A stretch of 64,000 nt of DNA from Porphyra umbilicalis (GCA_002049455.2 KV918854.1:186001-250000), one strand, 5' to 3'. Counted from the stretch's first letter, positions 10,658 to 21,607 are shown. The notes: generated from the letters alone by a model not told the origin. Program-made: numbers and translations.

Positions 10658-13232
10658 GGTGTCGTCAGTCCCGGGTAATGGTGGGGTGCTGGAGAAGAAA
10701 GGGGAGCACACAGCAGGAGATAAGAGTACGAGAGGAACAAGAAGGAAGCAAGGACAGGGACGGGGGATAGATGGGGGCGGGGGGGTCACCCAAGAGGTGG
10801 CGGGCGGCGGCGGGAGGCGGACGCAAAGGAGAACAACACGCAACCGCAAGCATCGACGCACGTTCGACGCCGACACTCTGCCTACGCAGCTCAAGAGATA
10901 ACACTGGGAATGTCAATGGCAACGGCAACGGCAGCCGTTGCGGCGGCGGGGCGAGGCGCGCCGCTGACGCCGACGCAAAAGGGCTGGCGGTCCCCGCAGA
11001 CCGCCGCGGTGCGCAGGCCGACGCAGCCTGCCCGGGACGCAGGCAGGCGCGAGCACACCCCGCTACGGGAACGTCATGCGGCCCGCTGCCAGTCGCCGCA
11101 TCCGGAGCGCCACAAATTCCGTGCCGAGGATGCCACAGGAATCCACCAATCTGTGTGGAGATTTGCCCAACTGAAGGCACGTTTGCGCAAATACCCTAGC
11201 CCAAACTAGCTTCGCTATTTGACACGCAAAAAGTAAATACAGACCGCCCATGTCGACCTGCCAACCTTGTCGAAGACACCAGACAAATGAGCCATCCGGC
11301 CGCAACACCCGCAGTTTGTCAGTCGCCCACCATTCTCGCCGCCCCACGCATCGCGCCCAGTGGCGCGGTCTCGCCCGTCACGTTGCGCACCTCGCAACGT
11401 CCTGCTTTCAAGCGTTCGACTGCAAATAAATGCCCTCAGAGCAAACCCTGCAACGTCGATCCCATCTTCCAATTGGGGAATCTAGAGGCGCAACGTGTGG
11501 CATGCTGAATGGAGAGCCCATTCTGGGGGCCCTGTTTGGGGCCAGACGCGATGTAGTTGGGCATCGAGCTGTCTGAAACGAGCCACGAGACGGTCTGAAT
11601 GGGGTCGTCATTGCTGGGTTATGTGTAGCCCCATTCTGGTAGTCCAAATCCGAATGAAAGCGAAGGAGCGCTAAGGGATCTCGATCAGCGCTTAATGAAA
11701 CGAAACCACCGAAAAGTTGTCCGGAAAGTGTGCCCAACAGTCGCGGTGAGATTGCCACGTCCTCGTCAAGCGCCAGATATGCCGCTAATAATCGTCGAAA
11801 CCGATGACAACGTCGAAGAAAGAGGCATTCAAAGGGACGAACGGGCCGACACCTGGCACGGCCACGACATAAATCGGGCACCTCATTGGAACTAGGCCCC
11901 TGGGAAGAATCCGATCTCCTCGTGCGCAGTCCTGTCGATTGTAAACGGATTGGATCGGGCCACAGAAGAAGCGGTAAGCGGCTGGGCGGGGAAACTGGAG
12001 AGCGGGCGTCGCCACTGGCACGATCCGCATTGTGCGGAAGGCTCGTCGCGAGATATCAACAGGTCAGATGTCGTTGCCGTCGACACTCTCGGGAGCTGTT
12101 TTGAAACCGCCCAGTTTGGAGGGAAGTGCAGTCATTGGCTGATCCAGTGAATCGAACCAATCTGTCGTCCTGGATGGCATCACTTTTCTCAAAAGCTGCA
12201 CTTTCGGTGACTAGTCGACGCCACAAACTGTCGGTTTCGGTGCCACTTGCACAATGCTCGGTTGAAGCTGGGTCGCGTCATCGGATGAGATCGTGCGTGA
12301 GTGGGCCACTGGAGGGGTGCGAAGCGCTCTGCGCATTGGGTGGACACGGCGACGCCTCAGAACGGATGGCCAGCCGGTCACGTGACCAACTGGTCATCCT
12401 TTTGACGTTGGAACGGCCGCCGCGCCAACGCCCTCGCTGGCTCAGGAGGCGTGACGGCATTCAGCGCCGCGACTCGTCAGGGGCCGCCTCGCGGCCCCTC
12501 AGCCGTCCGACGTGTGCCGCGCCCGGCGTGTCAGTCTGACGCGTGCCGCTCGACCCCCCAGCCGTCCAACGTGTGTGGCGTAGGGGCGTATGATTCCCGC
12601 CTGTAAACGGGTCTGCGTTGTCAGGCTGCCGTGGCGGGTCTCTCCGGCTCGTCCCACCCGCTCGTTCATATTTTATCGGGCGGGCACGGCGCCTCTGTGG
12701 ACGGGCTGCACGTGGGACGACGAGACGCATGCGCGCTGGTCGGTTCTCAACCGTGACCAGTTTCTGGGAGCCAGGTCTCCTGCGGGGCGGGCCAGGCTGA
12801 CGCAGTCCCCCCACACTCGCTCACCCGCCGTCGGACGGCAGGTGGGATTGGGCGGGCGGCGGGGACGCGTCTCCTCTGTGTGCGCAATCGCGCCGGTGTG
12901 GTGGGACGTCTGTGCAGCGCGCGCGCTCCGGCTGCCATCCCGCCCACCCCTCCCCTCCACCCACCGCGCCCACCCCTCCCCCCCTCTGTAACCGCGCTCA
13001 TGACGCGTGTGAAGGGCGCCAACGACACGCGACGACGCCGAGCGCAGCGGCAGCGCAACGGTCGCGCTGCCACCCCGCCCTCTCCGCCTTGCACCTGCGC
13101 GGGGCCGTGTGACCACGGCACCACGGACGCCCCCCCCCCCCCCCCCCCCCACCTGCTGAACGGTGCGCTGCACCCTGCCGCCCTTCCCGCCTCGGGTCAA
13201 CGAGCTTCGCTGGTCCCAGGGAGGACGGCTCC
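10658..13232. other. Intergenic; lower-GC left flank of the Harbinger island
   Basis: From about 11.1 to 12.5 kb the composition drops visibly compared with the gene regions. No domain was recognised in the short frames. It holds a 21-bp segment (11438-11458) that recurs inverted at 24738-24758, a hairpin with GAATGG/CCATTC arms at 11507-11523, and a GAATGGGG/CCCCATTC snap-back pair at 11597-11636. From 12.5 kb on it is GC-rich again and includes a C run of about 20 at 13130-13150. Confidence 0.5.
11438..11458. repeat. 21-bp inverted flank repeat, left copy
   Basis: Identical over 21 bp, in inverted orientation, to 24738-24758. Short matches continue on one side (GGCGCAACGTG occurs in both flanks). 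The two copies bracket both Harbinger genes, so they could be remnants of terminal or subterminal repeats. Confidence 0.6.
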
Positions 13233-15558
13233 ATGTACGCGCCTCCCCCCCCACCGCCCCGCGCTTTCGGGCCCTCCCCTCCCCGCAATCACTCCCGCCC
13301 CCCTCCTGCCGGCCGGGGTGTTGGCCGGCCGCTTAATCAAGGCGGCCGGCCTCCGGCACCACACCGGCTGCCCTGCCCTCCTCACCCCCGCCGCCTCGGA
13401 CCTGACGCCGACCACGCCGATCCTGACGACCGACGTGTTCGTCGACGCGTCGACGACGACGGGCGTTATCACCCTCAAGCCGGCGGCGAGTACCCCCGTC
13501 GGTGGAGCCCGCCTCGTCGACCAGCGGGCCTGCCACGCGGGCCCCCTTGGCGCAGCCCCCCTCGACGCCCGGCGGGCCCCCCACAGGGCCCCCCCCCCCC
13601 CCGTGGTGGAGCCCGCAGCGAGGACCAGCGGGCGCCCCACGCGGCCCTCGACGGTGCAGCCCTCCGCAACGACCGGCGGGCCCCCGACACGGATCCCCTC
13701 GCTGGAGCCCCCCGCGACGACCGGCGGGCCCGTCTGACGACCCAAGGTGTTGGCCACCGGGGCCACCGGTCGACGACCACCGGCGCTCGTACGGCTCTTG
13801 GCCGCCGCCACCCCCGTCCTCGTGTGCCCACGGGTACGCCAGCGCGGGCGAGCCGTGGCCAACCGGTGGGTACGACCCCACCGGTAGCTGGTCTTCCGCG
13901 TGGCGGCCGCCGCCGTACCCGGTGTTCCACCGTCCGGCGCTCTGGAGCGGCGAGTCACCCGCCAAGCCACACGGCGGGCACGCGTACCAGTGGGCGTTGA
14001 CGACGGCTCAGCCGCAGAGCACGCCTTCGCTGTTGATGTTGTTGCCCGCGCCGCCGCAGCCCTCGCTGCAGCCGACGCCGCAGGAGCCAGCGCGCCAACC
14101 TCTGTACGTGATCGGGAGCCACCCAGCCCCGCAGCCGACGCCGCAGCCGACGCCGCAGCCGACGCCGCAGGAGGCAGCTCGCCAGCCTCTGTACGTGGTA
14201 GGCGGGCACCAAGCCCCGCCCCCCTCGAAGTTTGTGCTGGTGCCTGCTCCCCCCCAGCCTCCCCAGCAGGCCCCTCTCTACCTGACGCCGCCGTTCCAGC
14301 AGTGAACTACAACCTCCCCAAGTCCATGGGCTCCAGCCTGGGATGGACGGACGAGGACCGCGTGCCGCTGTGTAGGGCCTACCTGGAGGTGAGCGAGGAC
14401 CCTGTGACCGCCACTGGTCGCTCCAAGGACCAGCTGTGGGCGGCTGCGCACGAGAAGTGGACGGACCTGATGACCAAGAAGGGGCCCCTGCGCGTCAAGC
14501 GCAACGTGAGCGCGTCGGAGAAGCAGTTCAAGAAGATCCGGAAGGGGGTGAGCTCGTTTACCTCTCACTACCTGGCGGTCAAGAATATGCAAACTACCGG
14601 GAACCTGACGGGGGAGGACATCATCAGCGGTGCGGTCGCGCGGTACTGCTCGCTGGACATCTACGAGTCCATTCGCAGCGACCGGGAGAAGGACAAGCGC
14701 AAGGGCAAGACGGCCAAACGCAAAGCCAAACTGGCGCACTGCAAGTGGGTGGGATGCTGGCGAGTTTTGCGCACATCTGACAAGTTCAGCGGGGCGGCCA
14801 ACACGGCGGACGACGCGAGTGTGGACCTGGACGACTCTTCTGACGAGGACGGCGAGAGCGGGAGCACGAGCAGCCCGAACTCCCGCAACAAGGGGTATCA
14901 GCGCCGACCGGGCGGCATCAAGGCCGCCAAGCTGATGCGGTCGGAGGACGCCGGCATGGAGAAGCAGGTGAAGGCGAGCACGGCGGCGGTGGACAAGCTG
15001 ACCGTTGCGCAGCAAGAGCGCACTGCGCTTTGCTTTTTTGACTCTCCCGCGATGCGTAACACGCCCGAGGCGGCCCAGTACCGGCAAGCTGTTATGCGCA
15101 AGATGATGCAAGCTGCTGGCCTGGCGGCGCCCCCTGCACCGGCTCCCACGCCTGCGCCGCCGGCACGCAGTGCTGTTAAGGAGATCCATGTTGTGGAAGT
15201 TGACGACGGCGTGGCCGCCATGGAAGTCACGACTCTCGCGGCTGATGCGTCGTCGTCGGCGCCGCCGGCGGGCGGCTCTGCCGCCGGAGCTAACGCGCCG
15301 CCGGGGGAGGACCCGCCGGCGGCGCCTGTGGCAGCAGATACTGCTGCTGCAACGGCTCTGGCGGCGGAGGCTGAGTCGCCGGCGGCGCCGCCGGCGCGCG
15401 GCAGCGGGGGGGGCGACAACCAGCGTGGCCGCAAGTCGCAAGCCGCAAAGCAGCGGGCCGCTTCTGCGGCTCTCAACAAGCAGCTGGATACAACCCGCGG
15501 CCTTGACCAAAGTAGCGAGTCTGACACGACCACCACCACCACCACGGACACTGAGTAG
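13233..15558 (+). CDS. Harbinger-type Myb/SANT DNA-binding protein with P/Y-rich repeat N-terminus
   Basis: Second gene of PIF/Harbinger elements, expected to bind element DNA and help import the transposase. The core (from about 14300) reads SLGWTDEDRVPLCRAYLEVSEDP, then QLWAAAHEKWTDLM, then SEKQFKKIRKGVSSFTSHYL, the trihelix/SANT pattern of plant NAM-associated or 'GST T3-like' Harbinger proteins. A basic KDKRKGKTAKRKAKL stretch (probable NLS), an acidic patch and a helix with a DSPAMRNTPEAAQYRQAVMRKM segment follow. The best N-terminus starts at ATG 13233 (MYAPPPPPPRAFG) and carries about five units like WSPPRRPAGPPQGPP, then Tyr/Trp/Gln-rich sequence with QPTP repeats. One shift is needed at the C run near 13590-13604. 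A second frame change must occur between about 14000 and 14303, where the P/Q-rich frame stops at 14305 (intron, frameshift or decay; not resolved). The frame holding the SANT core has no upstream ATG. Confidence 0.75.
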
Positions 15559-15617
15559 CGTAGCGACTGTGCATTGCTTTGTGCTTTGTGACATGTAGCA
15601 GCAGCTCGATGACAACG

Positions 15618-15660
15618 AAAGGTTTTTTTTTTATCCCTCTTCGGGGTTTTTTTTTTCCTA
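15618..15660 (+). promoter_or_regulatory. T10 - 14-nt hairpin - T10 element, copy 1
   Basis: Starts 60 nt after the SANT gene stop. The order is AAAGG, ten T, a 14-nt spacer ATCCCTCTTCGGGG that can fold (ATCCC/GGGGT with loop TCTTC), ten T, CCTA. The same architecture with the same spacer length is found 30 nt after the transposase stop on the opposite strand. Candidate 3'-end or termination module, or transposon-internal motif. Confidence 0.7.
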
Positions 15661-15899
15661 TACTTATGCCTTTCTCGGTGCACACAGTCGACCTCCGCCT
15701 GCGGCAAGTAACCAGCGACGGACCACACGCAGTCGTGCGGCGTCTCCGCTTTGTGCTGCCGCCCCTCCATCAGCCCAACGCCTCGCGCGTCGCAGAGTCC
15801 AACACCAACCCGTCCCCGCCAACGCTCGCCTCCCCCTCCCCCATACGCCCCGCCTGGTCGGCAGCGTCGCTAAACCCCGGCCCTCGGCACCGCAAAACT

Positions 15900-16330
15900 C
15901 GCAGGCGAAGGGAGCGCGGCGCCAGCGCGGGGGCGACGGCGGGGGGCAACAGGCGGGCAGACGCAGCCGCGGGCGAGGGGAGCGCGGCGCCGGCGCGGCG
16001 CCGACGGCGGCGGGCAACAGGCGCGCAGCGGCAGCCGCGGGCGAAGAGAGGGCGGCGCCAGCGCGGGGGCGACGGCGGGGGGCAACAGGCGGGCAGACGC
16101 AGCCGCGGGCGAGGGGAGCGCGGCGCCTGCGCGGCGCCGACGGCGGCGGGCAACAGGCGCGCAGCGGCAGCCGCGGGCGAAGAGAGGGCGGCGCCAGCGC
16201 GGGGGCGACGGCGGGGGGCAACAGGCGGGCAGACGCAGCCGCGGGCGAGGGGAGCGCGGCGCCGGCGCGGCGCCGACGGCGGCGGGCAACAGGTGGGCAG
16301 ACGCAGCCCCGGGCGAGCGGGGCTGCCCGG
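15900..16330. repeat. GC-rich tandem repeat, 136-bp unit made of two ~68-bp halves
   Basis: GCCAGCGCGG marks the unit at 15921, 16057 and 16193, exactly 136 bp apart. Each unit contains two related ~68-bp halves sharing GGGCAACAGGCG and GCAGCCGCGGGCGA. 136 and 68 are not multiples of three and the frames change from unit to unit, so this is unlikely to encode protein. Confidence 0.85.
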
Positions 16331-16811
16331 CGTGGGCCGCCCGTCCGCACTTGTGCGCAGCCCCGACTTCGGAGCCGGAACTGAACGCATTGCGATCGGT
16401 GAGCGCCAATAGAACTCATCGAATGTACATGGCCAGCATGACAGTGCGACAATGAAATAAAAATAGGTTTTTGCGAAAACTGAGAGGTATTCGGAGTATG
16501 TTGGTATGTTCAAATTTCTGGTCGCGAGATCGACCGTACAGCCCCCCAAAGACGCCCGTCTCGCGTTTGCAAATTTTGTGGCGCAAGCATATGTACATGT
16601 CCTGCTCTCCGTGCTTCGTAGCTCAACGCCACCGTTCAATTGGGACGGGAGAGCGCGGGGGATTTTCGCTTCCCCGCGTGCTGATCACCACCGCGCGAGT
16701 GCCGCCCCTCCGACGCCGATCCGCCGCACCCCCTCCCCCTCTCCTCCATGAGCGTCCCTCCGTCCCTGTCGCTTCGCCGCCAGGGTCGCCTGTACCCCCC
16801 CCCCCGCCCCG

Positions 16812-17380
16812 ATGGCGGCGCCCGCCGACGCGGCGGCGCTCTTTGCTGCCGCGCCGTCGCCGGCCGCCGGCCACTGCTGGTGCCTTCGGCCACCAGCCCG
16901 CCGCAGGCGCGATCCGTGTGGTGGCGCTGCCGGGCGGCCACGGCGACACGGCCTTCGGCGCCCCGCTGGCGCGCTCGGCGTCGGCCCTGCCGGGCGACGG
17001 CGGCGGCACGGTCGCCAGCCCGCCGCCTATGCCCTCGGCGTCGGCCCCGCCAGGCGACGGCGGCGGGACGGCCGCCACCCCGACGCGTTTGCGCTCTTCG
17101 TCGGCGCCGCGGGGCGGCGCCGACGACACGGCCGCCAGCCCGACGCCGGGGTGCTCGGCGTCGTCGCTTCCGGGCAGGCACCGACGGCCACGCCGGCCGG
17201 CGGCGGCGATCTCGGCGGCGGCGGCGGATGGCGGTGGCGATGGCGACGCGCCGGACGCCGCTCGTGGGGGGGGGGGGCGACGCTGGCGCCGCCGCGTCCA
17301 TGTCGCTGGCCGACGTCACCACCGCGGCGGCGGCCGCGGCCGAGGCGGCGGCGGCCGACGAGGTGGCGCCGCGGTGACCA
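16812..17380 (+). other. Hypothetical ORF with 20-residue (60-bp) repeats
   Basis: A frame opens at ATG 16812 (MAAPADAAALFAAAPSPAAG) and crosses a 60-bp tandem repeat whose units start at about 16914, 16974, 17034, 17094 and 17154. Because the unit is a multiple of three, all frames repeat with a 20-residue period. In one frame the unit reads like SASAPPGDGGGTAATP, in the frame of this ATG like ALGVGPARRRRRDGRHPDA. No domain recognised, and the frame then runs into Gly-rich sequence. Could be a real low-complexity protein or a decayed gene. Confidence 0.25.
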
Positions 17381-17544
17381 GCGGGGGCTCGTGGGTGGGG
17401 GTAGACCACGCCCCGTCGCCCGCGGCGGCGGCGGCGGCTGCCACCGGTTCGTCGGCGGCGGCGCTGCCGCGGCCGCCGCCGTTGCTGTCGTTTCGGGCAG
17501 TGGTGCTTGTCGCGGACATCGCGGCCGCGGCGGCGGCGCTGGCG

Positions 17545-17910
17545 GCGGCGGCGGCGTAGGCGGCGGCGGCGGTGTAGGCGGCGGCGGCGGTGTAGGCGGC
17601 GGCGGCGGCGCTGGCGGCGGCGGCGGCGTAGGCGGCGGCGGCGGTGTAGGCGGCGGCGGCGGTGTAGGCGGCGGCGGCGGTGTAGGCGGCGGTGGCGCGC
17701 CCGTGGCCACCTCACGGTGTCCCGCGCCGCTGCCCCCCCACCCCAGACGGCGGCGCTGCCGCGGCCGCCGCCGTTGCTGTCGTTGCGGGTAGTGGTGCCC
17801 GTCGCGGACACCGCGGCCGCGGCGGCGGCGGTGCCGGCGGCGGCGGCGCAGGCGGCGGCGGCGGTGTAGGCGGCGGTGGCGCGCCCGTGGCCACCCCACG
17901 GCGCCCCGCG
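17545..17910. repeat. GGC-rich minisatellite, 15-bp unit
   Basis: About eight tandem units of GTAGGCGGCGGCGGT type at 17557-17690, with further degenerate units around 17820-17880. On either strand they would encode Val-Gly or Pro/Thr low complexity, so the long open frames here are not evidence of genes. The whole stretch 16.6-18.45 kb is Gly/Ala/Arg-coding in every frame. Confidence 0.8.
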
Positions 17911-18587
17911 CCGCTGCCCCCACACCCCAGACGGCGGCCACGCCCACGGCCGACGTCGGCCCAGACGTGGGCGGCGCACTCGCAGCGTCGACGAAGCCGC
18001 GGGCCATGGCCGCCGCCGCCGCCGCCGGCGGTAGCGGCCGCAGCGTTGCGGGCGGTGAGGCGGCCGTCGCGCCGTGGGGGGGGTGGGGGGGGGAGGGGGG
18101 GCGCCGCCCCAGCATGGTCGCATCGACAGCGTTTCCACCGCCGCGTCGCGGCCGTTGGCCGGCTGGCCCGGCGGCCGACCGACGGGCCGCCGGCGGCGCC
18201 CGCGTCGCCGCCGCCGTCGCCGCCGCCGCAGGTGGACGGGCGCCCCGCCGCCCGCGTGCGCCGCCCGTGCGGTGGCCGCCGCCGCCACCGCCGCGGCCGC
18301 CGCCCGTCGGCCGCCGCCGTCACCGCCGCCGCCGCGGGGCTCCACGCGGCGGCGGCCGCCGCCGAAGGCGCCGACGGCACGACGCGCCGGCGGTGGCTCG
18401 CCCGCTGCTTCCCGTGGGCGGCGACGCGGGTGCGAGAGCCGCGGCTTCGCTCGACGTTTCTTTTTTTTTTTTTTGGCGCCTATGTCCCACCTCCTACCTC
18501 ATCTCCATCCCACTCGAGCGCCGCGTCTCTCAAAGAAGTTAATGAATGTAGTAAACTCAACGCAAGCACATCCCCACAAAGCACGAG

Positions 18588-19001
18588 CTACGCCCGCTCG
18601 CCGCGGATGCGGCGAGCAAGCTGGATGTCCTTCGACATGACAGTCACACGCTTGCCGTGGATGGCGCACAGTTGGGCGTCCTGGAAGAGGCCCACCAGGT
18701 AGGCCTCGGACGCCTCCTGCAGCGCCAACACAGCAGACGCCGAAAAGCGAGGAGAGTTAGTGTACTCCTGCGCAATCTCGCGCACCAGGCGCTGGAAGGG
18801 GAGCTTGCTGATAAGCAGCTCCCCCGACCGCTGGAATTTGCGGATGTCCCGCAGGGCGACCGTCCCAGGCCGGTAACGGCGCTTGACTGCGGCCTTGCCA
18901 CCGGCCTTGGACTTGGTCGCCCGCCTGGCGGCAGCCCTGGCCAGAGAAGCCGGGGCCTTGCCGCCAGTGGACCGCCGCGCCGTCTGCTTCGTCCGCGCCA
19001 T
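18588..19001 (-). CDS. H3-like: Histone H3 variant lacking Lys9 and Lys27
   Basis: 137 codons, intronless, frame intact. The N-terminus [19 protein letters not shown] keeps Lys4, Ser10 and Lys14 but has Arg at position 9. The second ARKS site aligns with AARRAT, so Lys27 is also replaced by Arg. The stretch normally holding Lys18/Lys23 reads [10 protein letters not shown], and the region before the core reads [18 protein letters not shown]. The histone fold is close to canonical ([42 protein letters not shown]). Loop 1 has canonical length, which argues against a typical CENH3. No histone 3' stem-loop was seen downstream. It should enter nucleosomes but escape H3K9 and H3K27 methylation. It sits between the two Harbinger genes. 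Confidence 0.93.
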   Translation of the reverse strand: MARTKQTARRSTGGKAPASLARAAARRATKSKAGGKAAVKRRYRPGTVALRDIRKFQRSGELLISKLPFQRLVREIAQEYTNSPRFSASAVLALQEASEAYLVGLFQDAQLCAIHGKRVTVMSKDIQLARRIRGERA

Positions 19002-19093
19002 GGCTGGCGGGGCGCAGGTGTAGTAGCCGCCACAGGTGGCAGAGGAGAGGGGGGGCAGGGGGGGGGGAGTTGAGGCGGGGTGAGGGGGGGGGC

Positions 19094-19290
19094 AGGTCCA
19101 CGCCAGACCACAGTCGGCGCGGCGGGGGCAGGTCGCACCACCGGTAGAGGTTGGCGGGGCGGGGGGGGGAGGGCGGCGGGGTGCCGGGGGGGACAGGTCA
19201 ACCCCAGACCACAGTCGGCGAGGCGGGGGCAGGCCGCACCGCCGGTAGAGGTAGGCGGGGCGGGGGTGGGGAAGGGGGCGGGCAGAAGGG
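19094..19290. repeat. 102-bp direct repeat (two copies) in the H3 upstream region
   Basis: Copies start at about 19103 and 19205 and share CAGACCACAGTCGGCG, GGCGGGGGCAGG and CCGGTAGAGGT. They lie 100-290 bp upstream of the H3 start, where proximal promoter elements would be. Confidence 0.75.
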
Positions 19291-19820
19291 ACGATACTGC
19301 GGAATGACGCCGCGAGGAGATGGCCGGGATGGGCTCCTCTTTATACCTGGAATGGGTCTCCCCTGGGTGCCCTGGGTGACGGGCACGGCCACTGCCTGCC
19401 AGAGACCACCTGGGCAGGACCAGAAACCCCTCCGCAACTCATAGTGGATGCATCTGTGGGAACATTCCTTCGCCTTTGTATTGGGCTCGCAGAGTCATCC
19501 GAATCCGCCGTCTCCATGACTCCGTTCAAGCGTGGAAATGTACATTTCTTCTCATCTTCGTGAGTTAGTGTCCAAGAAAGTGCGAAAATTATTGCCAGAG
19601 AAAGGAATGCTTATCCAAAGAACCGCGCCACCCGGTCGCTGACGCCCCACTCAATGCGGGATCGATGACCACAGATCGCCCCAGCTGATCGCCCCCCCCC
19701 CGGGAGCGATCTTCGGGTGACAACCCGCCTCCCCCCAGCTCCCTGCAGGTCCCGCTGTCGCCGCCGTAGATCTCATTCGCAGCCATCCACTCGACTACGT
19801 CGTTCACACTGCGTCACGGC

Positions 19821-20315
19821 AACCAATGGGGTGCACGGAAACGCTATTCGCCAGCGACGCGGTTGAGAGCTGTGCATTGTAAGATAGATGCAAGTGTTCT
19901 GATTGGATCTTGGTAAATATACGTTCGGGACCGTGTGATTCTATGTCGTTCGCCCACTGTGGGCATTGAAACAGCGCCACGACAACCAATGGAATGGCTT
20001 AGACATGTTAATCGAGAACGACGAGGGGCCATGTCTTGCAATGTATGGCAGATACGAGTGGTCTGATTGGTTCTTGAAGTCATGTAAGGAATCACGTGAG
20101 TTTCTGGCGTCCGTCAACTGTGGGACATCATTCTTCGAGAGCCTTGAAAACCAATAGGATCACTTACATTTGTTAATCATCAAACACACTGTTCAAAGCC
20201 TTGCATCATATAATGGATACAAGTGTTTTGATTGGTCGTTGTGGTCATGTGAGGGATCACATGACTTTCCGCACGTTCGTGACATGTGTACCTCCTCTGA
20301 GTGAAGCCATGTCAT
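19821..20315. repeat. Satellite-like tandem repeat, ~165-bp unit, three copies
   Basis: AACCAAT marks each unit at 19821, 19984 and 20149, and GATTGG recurs at 19901, 20065 and 20230 (spacing 163-165 bp). Units two and three also share GAATCACGTGAG / GGATCACATGAC just after GATTGG. Composition is much lower in GC than the surroundings. Each unit thus has CCAAT and its inverse ATTGG about 80 bp apart. Confidence 0.75.
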
Positions 20316-20408
20316 TGGACTGTGGCGTCGTCAGGACACGTGTGGCAATGAATTGTTTGTGCTTGATTTTCATGGCGAGCGGTGACGACAGAAGCAAGTT
20401 AAATAATA

Positions 20409-21125
20409 ATGTCGATCGGCAGTGTATCGAGCCACAAGATCTTGCGAAGCTCGCACGCGCCACCATCGTGCGGCACTTGGCACGAGTGCCGCCCCCACCG
20501 CAGGCCGCCGCCCTGCCCACCGTGCTGCTGCCCGCAATCCTCCCCCCCCGCCCCCCCGCGAGGCGACCGCCGGCAATCTCCGTGGCTTAGTCGCCTGGTG
20601 CCGCTCCGCCGCCGCGGCGCGTGCGCACCGTACCCTCCCGCCGACGCACGTGCGCTCGCCGCCAGCCTCTACGCCGCCCAAGCGCAGTGGGCGGCGTCGG
20701 TGGCGGGCAACGGCGCCATGAGCGGCGACGGCGGCGGCAGCAGCTGCGGCGGCGGCTGCACCGGCGGCTGCGACGGCGGCAGCGGCGACGGCGGCGGGGG
20801 CGGGGGCGGCGGCGGCGACGGCGGCGGGGGCGGGGGCGGGGGCGGCGGCGGCGGCAGCGGCGGCGGTGGCGGCGGTGGCGGCGGCGGTGGGCGGCGGCGG
20901 CGGCGGCGGCCCGCTGCCGCTGCCTGCCACCTCCGTGACGTCCCCCCCGGTGGCCGCCTCGGCGCAGCCGTCGCGTACCCTCCCGCCGCCGCACGTGCGC
21001 TCGCCGCCAGCCTCGACGCCGCCCAAGCGCAGGGGGCGGCGTTGGTCGCGCTCAACGGCGCCATGAACGGCGACGGCGGCGGCTACGGCCGCGGCTGCGG
21101 CAGCAGCGGCGACGGCGGCGGCGGC

Positions 21126-21158
<33 letters not shown>

Positions 21159-21403
21159 GGCGGCGGTGGCGGCGGCGGCGGCGGCGGCCCGCTGCCGCTG
21201 CCTGCCACCTCCGTGACGTCCCCCCCGGTGGCCGCCTCGGCGCAGCCGTCGCGTACCCTCCCGCCGCCGCACGTGCGCTCGCCGCCAGCCTCGACGCCGC
21301 CCAAGCGCAGGGGGCGGCGTTGGTCGCGCTCAACGGCGCCATGAACGGCGACGGCGGCGGCTACGGCCGCGGCTGCGGCAGCAGCGGCGACGGCGGCGGC
21401 GGC

Positions 21404-21436
<33 letters not shown>

Positions 21437-21442
21437 GGCGGC

Positions 21443-21493
<51 letters not shown>

Positions 21494-21607
21494 CGGACTA
21501 CTGCCGCTGCCTGCCGCCACCGAGGACGCCTCGGTCGCGCCCCCCGCCGCCGCCGCAGGCACACAGTTGGCCGTCTGCACGCGCCGGCGGCAACGGCTGC
21601 GTGCTGA
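20409..21607 (+). repeat. Three ~280-340-bp repeats with a coding-like motif and GGC tracts
   Basis: Units begin near 20630, 20975 and 21253 (CGTACCCTCCCGCCG). In one frame each reads like YPPAAARALAASLDAAQAQG followed by ALVALNGAMNGDGGG and a long GGC (Gly) tract. Units one and two are in the same frame as an ATG at 20409, while unit three is 278 bp later and therefore out of frame. The conserved peptide between variable Gly tracts suggests either a repeated protein module or a repeat captured from a gene. No family recognised. Confidence 0.5.

Noticed and set aside
16471..18450. Gly/Ala-rich protein genes in the 16.5-18.5 kb block
   Set aside because: All six frames are open and low-complexity because of GGC repeats, so openness carries no information.
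18588..19001. Calling the H3 variant a centromeric CENH3
   Set aside because: Loop 1 has canonical length and the alpha-N/alpha-2 sequences are near canonical, so the evidence does not support it; tail divergence alone is not diagnostic.
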